A stretch of 40,830 nucleotides of DNA from CAYSYY01 sp964576115 [NCBI: uncultured Gemmatimonadota bacterium] (GCA_964576115.1 CAZNUA010000021.1:11913-52742), one strand, 5' to 3'; counted from the stretch's first letter, positions 8,402 to 18,624 are shown. Notes: generated by a model from the sequence alone, not told the origin. Numbers and translations: made by a program.

Positions 8402-8851
8402 TCAGTTCTTTCCGTTCGACTCCATTTCGACCTCGTTCTTGAGATCGATCAGCCAGCCTTCGAGGCTGGTTTCGAGTTTGCGGAGCGCCCCGCCCTTCAT
8501 GAGACCGACCATCATACCTTCGAGGGATTCCTCGGTCTTGAGAACGACCCCCTCGCCGTTCGGTTCGATGGTCCAGGCATGGATCGCCGAGGCACCGCCG
8601 GCTTTGCCGCTCCAGACAATGCGCCGGTTGGGCTCGAGTTCGCGGATCGTGGAGGTGATTTTCGTGCCGCGCGACTTCCAGTTGAAGACGGCTCCGACCG
8701 CCAGCTCACCCTCGAGTTTCGACTCCGACACGTCGGGATGCCAGTGCTTCCAGCCGGTGATGTTGGTGTGGATTCTCCACACTTCTTCGGCGGTCGCCCT
8801 GATCTTGATCTCCTTGCACACCACTACCGGCGCGCTTGTGTTGATCTCCAC
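8402..8851 (-). CDS. SRPBCC-family (START-like) ligand-binding protein
   Basis: A 149-residue protein of the SRPBCC/polyketide-cyclase superfamily. Typical features: an N-terminal strand with the EIKIRATAEEVWRI start, WKHWHPDVSES, a beta-grip middle (FNWKSRGTKITSTIRELEP) and a long C-terminal helix. Such proteins bind hydrophobic ligands or act as cyclases or cofactors; the ligand cannot be deduced. The start is a GTG at 8851 because AGGAGG sits six bases upstream; the frame is open back to 8974 but has no better site. It stands alone between the esterase operon and addA. A TATACA (8938-8933) could be its -10 box, with only a weak -35. Confidence 0.75.
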   Translation of the reverse strand: MEINTSAPVVVCKEIKIRATAEEVWRIHTNITGWKHWHPDVSESKLEGELAVGAVFNWKSRGTKITSTIRELEPNRRIVWSGKAGGASAIHAWTIEPNGEGVVLKTEESLEGMMVGLMKGGALRKLETSLEGWLIDLKNEVEMESNGKN

Positions 8852-9003
8852 TGTGCCCTCCTGCTGACCGGCCCCAAGCCGGTTGCTCTCACGTCCGTAT
8901 CCGCTTCGATCCGTACCGACCGGATCTGGTGTTGTATACCTCACACTACTACTGACGGGTCGAGATTGTTTCACGTTGTCTGGAAAGAAAACGTCTTTTC
9001 AGC

Positions 9004-9021
9004 AAAAAAGTTACGTGTAAC
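9004..9021 (-). terminator. Weak terminator-like element after addA
   Basis: Just past the addA stop the minus strand reads GTTACACGTAAC (9021-9010) followed by TTTTTT (9009-9004). The stem is only four to five base pairs, so this is a weak intrinsic terminator candidate for the addBA transcript. Confidence 0.4.
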
Positions 9022-9044
9022 CGTCCTGAAGCACCGCAGAAGAA

Positions 9045-12000
9045 TTACAGCGGTACCGGTACCCGCCGGCCGGCCGAAAGAGCCCAGATCTCGGCCGTGA
9101 CCCGATGACCGGCAGCCTTGCCCAGCAAAGCCGCATAGGCCGTGAGTTGATCGGCATAGTGATCTATCAGAACGTCGTCCGACGCTGTCCCTGTCTTGTA
9201 GTCGACCACTCTCACGTCACCGTCGTCGGCCTGCAGAACGAGATCGGCGGTGCCGGTCAGAACTCTCGTGCCGGCCGGCACCGTATCGGGCAGTTCGGCG
9301 GCGGGATCGGCCATGAGAAGCGGCCACTCGGCGCCCGCGATCCGCCATCCTTCCGTACGAACCTCTTCGAGCAGGGCGACCCCCTGTTCTACGAGTCCGA
9401 CCAGTTCCTCCCTCATTGCCGGCGGATCGCCCGGAACCCACACTGCCCGGCAGGCTTCATCGACCGGATACGCGAAGGCGACCACGAGTTCCATGGCTTC
9501 GTGCACCCGGGTGCCCCGCAGCCGGGCATACCGCGAACCGCGTATCTCTTCGGGTACAGTCGCTTGCTGTCCTTCCCCCCTCTCCTCCCCCCGCCCTCCG
9601 GCTTCGCGACGGGGATAGCGGATCCCGAAACCGTTGAGACGCGAGGCGCGGAGCATAATCGGCCGCCGGGCTTCGGCGATCCCTGCCTGCCAGGCCGCCA
9701 GCGCGTCATTGCGGCTGTCCAGAGCGGCCGCAATCTCCTCGGGGGCGGGCTCGCTGAAAGTGCGGGGAAGCCGGTGAAGCCGTCCGGTACGCTCCTCGAC
9801 CGGCCCCGGTGTCACCCACACCGCCAGCGGTCGGGCCTGCTGAACCGGCCCGCCTGCCGGGGACCGAGCAGTCTCGCCGGAATCCGCCAGACCGCGCACA
9901 ACCTGCTCGAGCGGAGCCAAAAATGCTTTCTCCGGTACGGTCGCCGAGCGGGGCGAGGCGAGCACAACGTGATCACGGGCCCGGGTAAAAGCGACATAGA
10001 GCAGGCGGCGGGCTTCCTCGTCCTGTCGAACCCGCTCCGCTTCCCTGCGTTCCTCCCATTCGAGGGGCTCCAATCCGGGAGTCGACAGGTGAACCACGCC
10101 TTGCTCCCGATCGGGAATCGCCCGATCGCGGAACGTGGCTGTGTAGGCCCGATCCAGGATCGCCACGACGGGGAATTCGAGGCCCTTGGCGGAATGGATG
10201 GTCATGATGGTAACGGCCTCGTCTCCTTCTCCGGCCGGAACGGACTCTTCTTCTGCTGCCGCCTGACGCTGTTCTTCGAGCCAGGCGACGAACCCCGCCA
10301 ATCCCGGGGGCCCTGACGTCTCGGCGATTCCCAGGGCGGCTTCTTCCCAGGCCAACGCCATATCGAGGAGCTTGAGCAGGTTCGCCATTCGACGCTCGCC
10401 GTCGGGTTTGAGGGCGTGCAGGGGAATGACCCGGGTGAGATCGTACAGGTGCCTGACCACCCCCGAGGGGGGGAGCGAGACCGCTTCGGCATGCAGGGTC
10501 GCCAGGATTGCGAAGGCCCGCTCCAGATCGCCCTGCTCCGCATTGCCTTTCGATACGGCCGAATCCGCGTCGCCGACCGGGTCCAGATAGCAGAAGGGAC
10601 GACCGGCGGCGGCGTGCCGCACCAGGGTTTCGTCGCTGATTCCGAAACAGGGCGAGCGGACCGCACCCACGACCGCGACACCGTCGCCCGGGTCGGCGAT
10701 CGCACGCAGAACCGGCAGGGTCTGGGCGATCTCGAGACGCTGGAAAAAGGCCCGTCCCCCGGCGACCCGGTAGGGTATGCCGCAGGCCTCGAGTTCGTCC
10801 TCGATGACCGGAATACCGGTATAGGTCCGTACCAGGACGGTCATATCGGCCCAGGTGAGGGGCCGCAGTTCGCCCGAATCCGGATCGGCCACCATCCGGG
10901 GCTCTCCGCGCACGGCCTGCAGCCAGCCCGCCAGAGCCCGGGCCTCGGCTCGTCTGACGGTTCCGGTCGACACCTTCTCGTCCTGACCGGCCGTCAGTTC
11001 GGCCAGAACGGGATCGAGATCGAGCAGAGTGACCGCCGCTCCGTCCGGATCGCCGGTCCGGTGCGGCTCGAGCGGGCTGTACGCGTCTGCCGGCAACAGG
11101 TCTGCGAAAATTCTGTTGGCCGCGGCCACCAGGGCGGGCGAGGAGCGGAAACAGACCCCCAGGCGGGCCTCTTCACCGGTCGCGAGAACCCTGTCGCGAG
11201 CCCGGGCGAAGACATCCAGGTCGGCTCTGCGGAAGCGGTAGATGCTCTGGTTGACGTCTCCGACGATGAAGAGCCGGCCGGGTGCCGGCGGTGCATCCCC
11301 GGTCCCTTCGGCCTCTGGATCGCGGGCCAGGTTCAGAACGATCTCGACCTGGACCGGATCGGTATCCTGAAACTCGTCGATCAGGATCCGGTCGATCCCG
11401 CGGCGGATGCTTCGGGCGGAACCGGGCTGCCGGAGCAGATCCCGGGTCCTCAGCAACAGATCGTCGAAATCGAGCGCGCCCATTTCCCTTTTACACCGGG
11501 CATAATCGTCCAGCACCTCGCCGGCCAGGTCGAGCAGGTGACCGAACTGCCGGGCGCGATATTCGGCCAGAGCCCGATCGCGGCTCTCGTGTATGTCGCT
11601 CCAGGCCGCCTTGAGTTCGTCAAGAACGGCCGCCGAGGGCCAGTTTTTCCTGGCTCCTACCCGGCGATGAATGACCAGGCTATCCAGGAGCAGGGCCAGG
11701 TCGTGGTCATCCGCCGGCCGGTACGAGCCGGCCGCGGCTGCGAGCACGTCCCGGGCCTGCCGCACCAGAGTATCCTCCGGCGCCGTATCGGCTGCGCCGG
11801 CGATAATCCGGCGCGCCGTCTCGCACACCCGGTCCAGAATCGCCGCGAGGGATTCGACCGGTTCGACGGGCCCGGCGGGCTCGAGATCGGGGAAACGCCG
11901 CCTGGCCCGCACCAGTTCGCGCAGATCGGAGGTCCGGCCTCCGGCCAGCAGAATCCCCTCGAGGGTCTCCGCATCGGAACGTTGTATCCGGTCTATGTGC

Positions 12001-12443
12001 TCGCGCAGGACGGTTTCGAGCAACAGCTCGGCCTCCAGAGCGTCAAGGGTCCGAAAACCCGGACTGACCCCCGCCTCGATCGGCCGACCGCTCAACAGGG
12101 AGCGGCAATAGCCATGGATGGTTGTCAGCGGTGCCAGATCCACGATCTCACGGGCCGCCCGGCGCCGCCCGGCGATTTCTTCACCCTCCTCGTCCGGTTC
12201 CCTGTCAAGTTCGCGCCGCACCCGCTCTCGCAGCTCGGAAGCCGCCTTCTCGGTGAAGGTGATGGCCACGATCCTGTCGAGTGGAATCCCGGCGTCGACG
12301 AGTCCGGCGATCCGGTCGACCAGAACCCGGGTCTTTCCCGAACCGGCCCCGGCTCCGACCGCGAAGCCGGTCGCCAGATCGGTTGTGAGCCGCTCGCGGA
12401 CCGCCTGGTCGCCGGGCGTCGTTTCCCGGTCTGGCCCGTTCAT
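9045..12443 (-). CDS. addA: AddA-type helicase-nuclease subunit (UvrD/Rep superfamily)
   Basis: A 1132-residue superfamily-1 DNA helicase with a C-terminal nuclease domain. Seen in order: Walker A GAGAGSGKT (30-38), ITFTEKAASELRERV (motif Ia), LIDEFQDTDPVQ (motif II), GDVNQSIYRFRRADL (motif III), TIHSAKGLEFP (motif V), VAFTRARDHV (motif VI) and, near residue 1080, VVDYKTG of a PD-(D/E)XK nuclease, with GTRVHEAME before it. Together with AddB this forms the AddAB enzyme, which unwinds and resects double-strand breaks for RecA-dependent repair and degrades unprotected linear DNA. Its ATG overlaps the addB stop (ATGA, 12440-12443), so the two are co-translated. UvrD-like proteins without the nuclease are excluded by the C-terminal motif. 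Confidence 0.93.
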   Translation of the reverse strand: MNGPDRETTPGDQAVRERLTTDLATGFAVGAGAGSGKTRVLVDRIAGLVDAGIPLDRIVAITFTEKAASELRERVRRELDREPDEEGEEIAGRRRAAREIVDLAPLTTIHGYCRSLLSGRPIEAGVSPGFRTLDALEAELLLETVLREHIDRIQRSDAETLEGILLAGGRTSDLRELVRARRRFPDLEPAGPVEPVESLAAILDRVCETARRIIAGAADTAPEDTLVRQARDVLAAAAGSYRPADDHDLALLLDSLVIHRRVGARKNWPSAAVLDELKAAWSDIHESRDRALAEYRARQFGHLLDLAGEVLDDYARCKREMGALDFDDLLLRTRDLLRQPGSARSIRRGIDRILIDEFQDTDPVQVEIVLNLARDPEAEGTGDAPPAPGRLFIVGDVNQSIYRFRRADLDVFARARDRVLATGEEARLGVCFRSSPALVAAANRIFADLLPADAYSPLEPHRTGDPDGAAVTLLDLDPVLAELTAGQDEKVSTGTVRRAEARALAGWLQAVRGEPRMVADPDSGELRPLTWADMTVLVRTYTGIPVIEDELEACGIPYRVAGGRAFFQRLEIAQTLPVLRAIADPGDGVAVVGAVRSPCFGISDETLVRHAAAGRPFCYLDPVGDADSAVSKGNAEQGDLERAFAILATLHAEAVSLPPSGVVRHLYDLTRVIPLHALKPDGERRMANLLKLLDMALAWEEAALGIAETSGPPGLAGFVAWLEEQRQAAAEEESVPAGEGDEAVTIMTIHSAKGLEFPVVAILDRAYTATFRDRAIPDREQGVVHLSTPGLEPLEWEERREAERVRQDEEARRLLYVAFTRARDHVVLASPRSATVPEKAFLAPLEQVVRGLADSGETARSPAGGPVQQARPLAVWVTPGPVEERTGRLHRLPRTFSEPAPEEIAAALDSRNDALAAWQAGIAEARRPIMLRASRLNGFGIRYPRREAGGRGEERGEGQQATVPEEIRGSRYARLRGTRVHEAMELVVAFAYPVDEACRAVWVPGDPPAMREELVGLVEQGVALLEEVRTEGWRIAGAEWPLLMADPAAELPDTVPAGTRVLTGTADLVLQADDGDVRVVDYKTGTASDDVLIDHYADQLTAYAALLGKAAGHRVTAEIWALSAGRRVPVPL

Positions 12444-15400
12444 GTCTCGTTCTCCGGTGCCGTGCGCATGCTCGATCGGACCCGATTGAGGGGATGCAGG
12501 CGGTCGTGGCGCAGATGCCGGACCGATTCGGCGATATGCCAGGCCCGGCAGATCGAGGGAGTGGGACAGCCGGTGCAGAGTCCGGTCCGGCTGTCGGTGC
12601 CTTTTTCGTGCGGCAGACGCAGGAATACCCCCGACTCGATCGACGCGATCAGGTCGTCGATCAAAACCCCGAGACGGGTCTCCCCCGGACCGATCAGGGT
12701 GCCAGGCCAGGTAACCGCTTTGGGATCGCCGCGGGGAGTACGGGGATCGAGTTGCAGGAAGACTCCCCCGGCAATTTCGCCGACACCGTCCCCGCTGCCC
12801 GGGCCCGAACCGGCGAAGTGCTCCCGGGCCGCCAGCAGGTAGAGGAGCATCTGCAGCTGCAGACCGCCGACCAGATCCCCGGCTTCGGGTGGGCGGGCAG
12901 CGCCGGTCTTGTAGTCGAGGATACGCAGACGTCCGCCGGCATCTCGATCGACCCGGTCCCAGCGCCCCTGCAGGAACAGATGCCGTCCGGCGACGGGCAG
13001 GGGAATTTCGAACTTCTCTTCACAGGCCACGACCTCCCAACCGGCGGCGGCCGGCGCCTCGAGCGTCACCTGATGTCCGGACGGCGGCGCCCGATCGGAT
13101 TGCGCGCCGGCTTCCCATTTGAGCCAGGCTCCGAGACGGGCCAGCACCCGCCGTGTGTCGGCTCGCTCGAAAGCTGGAGAGGAACCTCCCCGGCGCCGGT
13201 AAGCCCGCCTCACTTCCCGCGCGGCGAACTCCTCCAGAGCGGCATTTCCTTCCGTCAGGGCATCGGGTGGCGGAGGCCACGCCTGTGTCTCGTCTGCGCG
13301 GGTGACGAAACGCTGCAGTACGTCATGCAGCACGCTGCCCGTCTCGGCGCCGTCCAAAAGTCCGGTCGGCTCCTCGTCCTCTTCTTTGAGTCCGAGCACC
13401 CGTTTCACGAAAATTTTCCATGGGCAGGCCGCGTATTCCTGAAGCAGGGTGGCCGAAACGCGGCCGCCTTCGGCCAGACCGAGACGTTCCAGGGCCTGCC
13501 TGCGCACGTTCGGGTCGATCAGGCAGCCCGACCAGGGCCCCGGCTCACCTTCCCAGCGGCTGCGCTCGGCCCGCCAGCCAGCCGCGAAGGTCGGCGCACC
13601 CCAGAGCACGGGCAGCATCGCGGCCCCGTTATGCAACCCGCCCGTATCCTCCCCCGCCCCGGCAGCGAGGGCCGCTCCGGCTGCGGCCAGATCGCGGTCG
13701 AACTCGCCGAGCAGAGGCTCGCCCGGTCGCAGGCGTATATCGCCCAGGGTACGTGAATCGCGCGCTGCATACCGTTCCGGATCTTCGCTCTCGCCCGACA
13801 GGTCCCCGCTCGTGCGCAGCAGATCGCGCACGAAGGGACTCATCCGGCGCGTTCGCCCCGCTTCATCGAGCCGGGGATACAGCAGTACCACCCGGCGACC
13901 GCTCTCGAGCAGAAGCCTGAAGAGTAGCTTTTCCTCCAGCATCCGCCGGCGCTGGGTGGCCAGCAGCCACCTGCGCTCCCCCGCCAGTTCGCGTCGGTCC
14001 TCGTCGAGCAGAAGCGGATCGGGTCCGGGACGCGAGGGAATCGTACCCTCGCCCAGACCGAGAGCAATGACCACGTCCCAGGAGCCGCCCCTGATCTCCA
14101 TGACACTGGCCAGCTCAACCGGTTCGGCCCCCGCGGCCGTACCCCGGGCGTACCCCGAAGCGTGCCGGAGCCGACCGATGATCCAGAGCAGATCGCCGCT
14201 CCGGTACTCCTTTCCCAGGGCCTCCACCGGTCTCACCTGGTCAATCAGCTCGAGCAGGGTTTCGGTCTGATCGGAGGTGAGCCGGGGCAGAATGGCGTCG
14301 GCCAGGTTTTCGAGGCGCCGTACCGCTCCTCCCCCTTCAGCCAGGATCGCACTCAGGGGTAACAGCTCGTCGATCAGATCGGCCGCCTCCCGCAGGATCA
14401 GAGCCTTCGATTCATCACCGGCTTCCAGTTCCACCGCCCGGTCCCGCATGCTCCCTCCCCAGGCGGCGAGCGATCCGGACGGCCAGCGTCCGAGGCCGCG
14501 AACCGCACCCGGCAGGGGCAGCAGGGGCCGGTCGAGCAGGAGGGCGGCGCTCTGCAGCAGATCAAAGAGCGTGCCGGCTTCGATCTCGCCTTCGGCACCG
14601 AGGGCCAGGGATCGCAGGAAACCCGTCAGCAGGGCGGCCTCTCGTTTCGGCACACCGAAACCGGCCGAGTCCGCCTGCTCGCAGAGCGATCCGCGATAGG
14701 TTTCGGGAGCAAAGGCGGTAACGATCGTTTCCTCCCTCCGCCGACCTCCCCGCCAGGCCAGGGCCAGCAACCGCAGAGCGGCATCGACCTCCCGCCCGCG
14801 GCCGGGGTGGGAGGCGACCGTCACGCTGCGACCCGGTCCGGGGGGCGGTCCCGGTTCACCCCCGCTGCGATCCGCATCGCGAGCCAGGTCGGACCAGAGC
14901 TCACCGAGAGAGAGCAGCGTCGGCGGCTCGAGGTCATCGGCACCGGTGAGCCGTTCTTCCGCCCGCTCCCGCCACCCGGCGAGCAGCTCTGATGAATAGA
15001 TCTCTGTCTCGGGATACCAGGGGACCGCAATCACGGTCTCGAGAGCGTTACTCAGGGCCTCGATGAGTTCGGCCTGGCTGCCGGTCAGATCGTAGAAACC
15101 GTAGCCGATGAAGAGTCGGGCCGGCAGGCCGAGCCCGTTCCGTACCGCTTCGGCCGCCCGGCGCAGGGCGGCTTCGGAGTCGGGTACCGCGAGACGATCG
15201 AAAGCCTCCGTGGCGGCGTCGTGCAGACCGGCCAGGGATTCGAGCCTCGACCGTGCCCGGCCCCGGCGTCGAGCGGCCAGATCTCTGAGCGCCTCGGCGT
15301 CGATCCCCGCCTCGCGCAGATCGCACAGGGTCTTGATTGCGGCCTGTTCGAAGGCCGGCGTGCGCAGGGTATCGGTCTCGAGGATCTGCGCCAGCCGGGG

Positions 15401-15718
15401 CAGTTCGTCGGCGATGACCCGGTGGAGCAACAGATCGCGCGCCAGGCGGTCGAGTATGGTCCCCGAACCGGTTCGTCCGAACAGCAGGATACGACGGGTG
15501 AGTTCGGAGAACTGCATCACCCGAACGCCCTGGACCGCTCCGAGCGAACGGGCCAGGTGTCCCTGCAGGTGACGGGCCAGGCGGGGACCGGCGGCGAGCA
15601 GCCAGCATTCCTTGCACGGGCTTGCCCCCTCCCCGTTCAAACCCGTTTCCCGCACCCGATCCGTCAGCGTCTTTTCCAGGAAGTGCCACGGACCTTCTGC
15701 CAGCACACGGATTCCCAT
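12440..15718 (-). CDS. addB: AddB-type nuclease subunit with iron-sulfur cysteines
   Basis: A 1092-residue partner of AddA. The C-terminal nuclease has RILDYKTGA. Four cysteines fit the AddB iron-sulfur site: Cys765 in YAACPWKIF, then Cys1048, Cys1051 and Cys1057 in CTGCPTPSIC. No Walker A motif is seen at the N-terminus, so it looks like the AddB version without ATP-binding activity. I use the ATG at 15718, which begins MGIRVLAEGP; the frame continues 24 codons upstream without a better start. The gene starts 105 bases from a divergent CAP-domain gene, so the operon promoter lies in 15719-15823. Confidence 0.9.
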   Translation of the reverse strand: MGIRVLAEGPWHFLEKTLTDRVRETGLNGEGASPCKECWLLAAGPRLARHLQGHLARSLGAVQGVRVMQFSELTRRILLFGRTGSGTILDRLARDLLLHRVIADELPRLAQILETDTLRTPAFEQAAIKTLCDLREAGIDAEALRDLAARRRGRARSRLESLAGLHDAATEAFDRLAVPDSEAALRRAAEAVRNGLGLPARLFIGYGFYDLTGSQAELIEALSNALETVIAVPWYPETEIYSSELLAGWRERAEERLTGADDLEPPTLLSLGELWSDLARDADRSGGEPGPPPGPGRSVTVASHPGRGREVDAALRLLALAWRGGRRREETIVTAFAPETYRGSLCEQADSAGFGVPKREAALLTGFLRSLALGAEGEIEAGTLFDLLQSAALLLDRPLLPLPGAVRGLGRWPSGSLAAWGGSMRDRAVELEAGDESKALILREAADLIDELLPLSAILAEGGGAVRRLENLADAILPRLTSDQTETLLELIDQVRPVEALGKEYRSGDLLWIIGRLRHASGYARGTAAGAEPVELASVMEIRGGSWDVVIALGLGEGTIPSRPGPDPLLLDEDRRELAGERRWLLATQRRRMLEEKLLFRLLLESGRRVVLLYPRLDEAGRTRRMSPFVRDLLRTSGDLSGESEDPERYAARDSRTLGDIRLRPGEPLLGEFDRDLAAAGAALAAGAGEDTGGLHNGAAMLPVLWGAPTFAAGWRAERSRWEGEPGPWSGCLIDPNVRRQALERLGLAEGGRVSATLLQEYAACPWKIFVKRVLGLKEEDEEPTGLLDGAETGSVLHDVLQRFVTRADETQAWPPPPDALTEGNAALEEFAAREVRRAYRRRGGSSPAFERADTRRVLARLGAWLKWEAGAQSDRAPPSGHQVTLEAPAAAGWEVVACEEKFEIPLPVAGRHLFLQGRWDRVDRDAGGRLRILDYKTGAARPPEAGDLVGGLQLQMLLYLLAAREHFAGSGPGSGDGVGEIAGGVFLQLDPRTPRGDPKAVTWPGTLIGPGETRLGVLIDDLIASIESGVFLRLPHEKGTDSRTGLCTGCPTPSICRAWHIAESVRHLRHDRLHPLNRVRSSMRTAPENET

Positions 15719-15823
15719 ATCAAACAAGGAACGCGACCGGTGCGACACCGGGCCCGAACGGAAACCGAAAAGGCCTGGCAGCCAACGCATGCAGAGCCAG
15801 TATCAGGTCAGGAAAGGAAGCTC

Positions 15824-16441
15824 ATGAAACCTGTCTGCCACCTTCGGGCTCCGATTCTCGCAACCGCGCTGTTCTTCACGATCCCCCGTACCGCTTCCCT
15901 GCCCCAGGAGCCCCCCGATCCGCTTGCTCCCCTGCTCGACGAACTCCAGGAGATCCGGCGGCAGGCCGGTCTGGAGGCTCTCGAACGCCGGGTCTTCGAC
16001 GAGATCAACCGGATTCGGCGCCGCAAGGGTCTGCGCCGCCTGCGCTGGCACGACGAACTGGCCGCCGTGTCCCGGGCTCACAGTGCCGACATGGCCGACC
16101 GCTCCTATTTCGATCATTTCTCGCCCGAAGGCCGGAATCCCGCCGATCGGACCACTGCCGCCGGGATCGAGTTCGCACGTATCGCCGAGAACATCGAGTA
16201 CAACCTCAACGCCCCCGATCCCGTTCTCAAAGCGGTCCAGGACTGGTGGGACTCGCCTGGGCACCGGGCCAACATCGTGGCAGCGGAGTTCTCCCACACC
16301 GGCGTCGGGTTGGCTGTCGATGCCGAGACGGGTCTGTATTTCACCCAGCTTTTCATGCGTCCGCCCGCTCCGGAACAAGATCGTTCCGGAGGAGGGAACG
16401 ATGAAGATGCCGGTATTGCAGCCGGTATCGGGTATGAGTAG
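15824..16441 (+). CDS. Secreted CAP/SCP-domain protein (YkwD-like)
   Basis: A 205-residue exported protein with the CAP (cysteine-rich secretory/PR-1) fold. After a signal peptide (hydrophobic ILATALFFTI) there is a helical linker and then the domain: VFDEINRIRRRKGL, LAAVSRAHSADMADRSYFDHFSPEG, ENIEYN, WWDSPGHRANI and a closing strand GVGLAVDAETGLYFTQLF. The His and Glu residues of the CAP cavity (AHSADM, ENIE, GHRANI) are present. The biochemical role of bacterial CAP proteins is mostly unknown. The start at ATG 15824 has GGAAAGGAAG just upstream; the frame is open far upstream only as a shadow of addB. It is 47 bases before the DPP-IV-like gene and may share its transcript. Confidence 0.88.
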   Translation: MKPVCHLRAPILATALFFTIPRTASLPQEPPDPLAPLLDELQEIRRQAGLEALERRVFDEINRIRRRKGLRRLRWHDELAAVSRAHSADMADRSYFDHFSPEGRNPADRTTAAGIEFARIAENIEYNLNAPDPVLKAVQDWWDSPGHRANIVAAEFSHTGVGLAVDAETGLYFTQLFMRPPAPEQDRSGGGNDEDAGIAAGIGYE

Positions 16442-16488
16442 ACTCCACCCCTGATGACCGGCCTGACACCCTGACACGGAGTAGAACC

Positions 16489-18567
16489 ATGCGGCGCTAC
16501 CGGATCCTCTCCGCCCTGCTGGCTGTTGCCCTGCTTGCCCCCGTCGCTCTGGCCCAGAACCAGATCGAGAACATGCCCGGCTACGAGCGCTACAACTGGA
16601 TGAGGCAGAACTCGCGCAGCCTCGTCTCCGGCGGTACGGTTGATAATGTGATCTGGTCGGAGGACGGCCGGGCGCTCTTCTTCACCCGCGGAGAGGAAAC
16701 CATGCGGGTGGACCTGCGCTCCCTCGAGATGAGAACCGCCACGCCCGATGAAATCCCGACCGTTGAGCGACCCGAGCGAGGCCGGCGCCGCAGTGCCGGA
16801 CGAGCCCGGCAGCTGACTGACGCTCCCTCCCCCGACGGGGTCTGGACCGCCCACTACCGCGATTTCAACGTCGTCCTGGTGAACAACGAGACCGAAGAGG
16901 AAGTTCCGGTCACGACCACCGGTTTCGAGCGCTTCCGCTACGGCACCGCCTGCTGGGTGTACGGTGAGGAACTGAGTCAGAGCGATGCCATGTGGTGGTC
17001 CCCCGATTCGAAAAAACTGGCCTTTTACGAGATCGACGAACGGCACTGCAAGGTCTTTTATCTGGCCGAGTCGCTGATCGAGACCTATCCCACCCTGAAC
17101 ACCGAAAAGTACCCCAAGGCCGGCGAGGACAACCCGATCGCCGGTATCCTGATTTACGACATGGCCGATGGCACCCTGACCCGGGTGCAGGTCGGCGGCG
17201 ATCCCGAACAGTATGTGTACGGTGTCTCCTGGTCACCCGACGGCAGCGAGCTGATCTACCACCGGACCAACCGTCACCAGAGCGTGCTCGAGATGATGGC
17301 CGCCGATCCCTCTGACGGCAACGTGCGCCTGATCGTGCGCGAGGAACAGGCGACCTGGCAGGACAACCATCCCACCATGAGATTTCTCGAAGACGGTCAG
17401 CACTTCATCTGGGAAACCGAGCGCAACGGCTGGCGTAACTATGAACTGCGCCATCTCGACGGCCGGCTCATCAATCAACTGACCGCCGCCGACGGCTATC
17501 CCTGTTCAGGAATCGCCAAAGTGGACGAAGAGGCGGGACTCTTCTTCTATTCGGCCCGCAGTACCGATCACCCCTACTGCGACCAGCTCCACCGGGTGCG
17601 CCTGAACGGCCGCAGCGACACCCGCTTGACAACTCGCGACATGTACTACAGCGGTTTCAACATCTCCCCCGACAACAGTTTCTTCGTCGCCACCTTCCAG
17701 GCCGCCGAGATCCCGCCGGCCACCGCCCTGTACAATGACAAGGGCGAAGAGGTCCTGCTCCTGGCCGAGAGCGACATGACGGCTTTCGAGGAAGCAGGGT
17801 GCGTCCTGCCCGAGGTCTACACCTTCACCGCCGAAACCGGTGAAACCCTCTACGGCATCCTGCACAAACCTTCCCACTTCGACCCCAACCGCTCTTACCC
17901 GGTCATCGCCAGTATCTACGGCGGCCCCGGGTCGAACGGGTTCAGCAACCGGTTCGGGGGAGTAGATGCACTCTGTGAATTCGGCTTCATCACAACCAGC
18001 ATCGATTACCGCGGCGCCTCGGGACGGGGCAAGGAATTCCTCGGCCTGGGGTACATGAAGCTCGGCATCAACGAGATCAAGGATCACGCTGACGCCATCA
18101 CCTGGCTGGCGGAGAACAAACCGTACGTCGACGGCGACCGGGTCGGGATCTACGGCCACTCCTACGGCGGCTACATGACTGCCTTGGCCCTGTGCAAGTA
18201 TCCCGAGGTCTTCCATGTCGGCGTTTCCGGCGCCCCGGTGACCGACTGGAAGAACTACGACACCATCTACACCGAGCGCTACATGCGCACCCCGCAGGAG
18301 AATCCCGACGGCTACCACGACGGCTCCTGTCTGACCTGGGCCCACCAGTTGACCGGTCACCTGCTGATCGTGCACGGGTTGATCGACGACAACGTGCATC
18401 CACAGAACAGCTTCATGCTGGTCGAGGAGTTCCATAAGAACAACATTCCCTTCGATATCCAGATCTTCCCGACCAGCACGCACGGGATAAGGTACAGCAG
18501 CTATTACTCCAACCTGCGGATGGAGTACTTCATCACTCACCTGAACCCCGAGCCGATCTTGCCGTAA
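16489..18567 (+). CDS. Dipeptidyl-peptidase IV-like S9 serine peptidase, exported
   Basis: A 692-residue exported peptidase with a signal peptide (ALLAVALLAPVALAQ). An N-terminal beta-propeller (about residues 50-460) carries YGEEL near residues 157-162, which matches the double-Glu motif that holds the free N-terminus of the substrate in DPP-IV. The C-terminal hydrolase domain has GHSYGG with Ser558, LIDDNVH (Asp) and STHGI with His665. The family removes N-terminal dipeptides, often after Pro or Ala; here it likely acts in the periplasm in peptide feeding. Start is ATG 16489 with GGAG nearby. Length is normal for bacterial DPP-IV. Confidence 0.92.
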   Translation: MRRYRILSALLAVALLAPVALAQNQIENMPGYERYNWMRQNSRSLVSGGTVDNVIWSEDGRALFFTRGEETMRVDLRSLEMRTATPDEIPTVERPERGRRRSAGRARQLTDAPSPDGVWTAHYRDFNVVLVNNETEEEVPVTTTGFERFRYGTACWVYGEELSQSDAMWWSPDSKKLAFYEIDERHCKVFYLAESLIETYPTLNTEKYPKAGEDNPIAGILIYDMADGTLTRVQVGGDPEQYVYGVSWSPDGSELIYHRTNRHQSVLEMMAADPSDGNVRLIVREEQATWQDNHPTMRFLEDGQHFIWETERNGWRNYELRHLDGRLINQLTAADGYPCSGIAKVDEEAGLFFYSARSTDHPYCDQLHRVRLNGRSDTRLTTRDMYYSGFNISPDNSFFVATFQAAEIPPATALYNDKGEEVLLLAESDMTAFEEAGCVLPEVYTFTAETGETLYGILHKPSHFDPNRSYPVIASIYGGPGSNGFSNRFGGVDALCEFGFITTSIDYRGASGRGKEFLGLGYMKLGINEIKDHADAITWLAENKPYVDGDRVGIYGHSYGGYMTALALCKYPEVFHVGVSGAPVTDWKNYDTIYTERYMRTPQENPDGYHDGSCLTWAHQLTGHLLIVHGLIDDNVHPQNSFMLVEEFHKNNIPFDIQIFPTSTHGIRYSSYYSNLRMEYFITHLNPEPILP

Positions 18568-18624
18568 CAGGGGGAAGAGTCGTGTCGACTATCCGGGAGC
18601 AGGCCGCTATTCGGGAGTAAGCCG

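Noticed and set aside
10416-12842. 808-codon open frame on the plus strand
   Set aside because: It is antisense to addA, lacks recognisable domains and has the Gly/Arg/Pro-rich composition of a shadow frame in GC-rich DNA.
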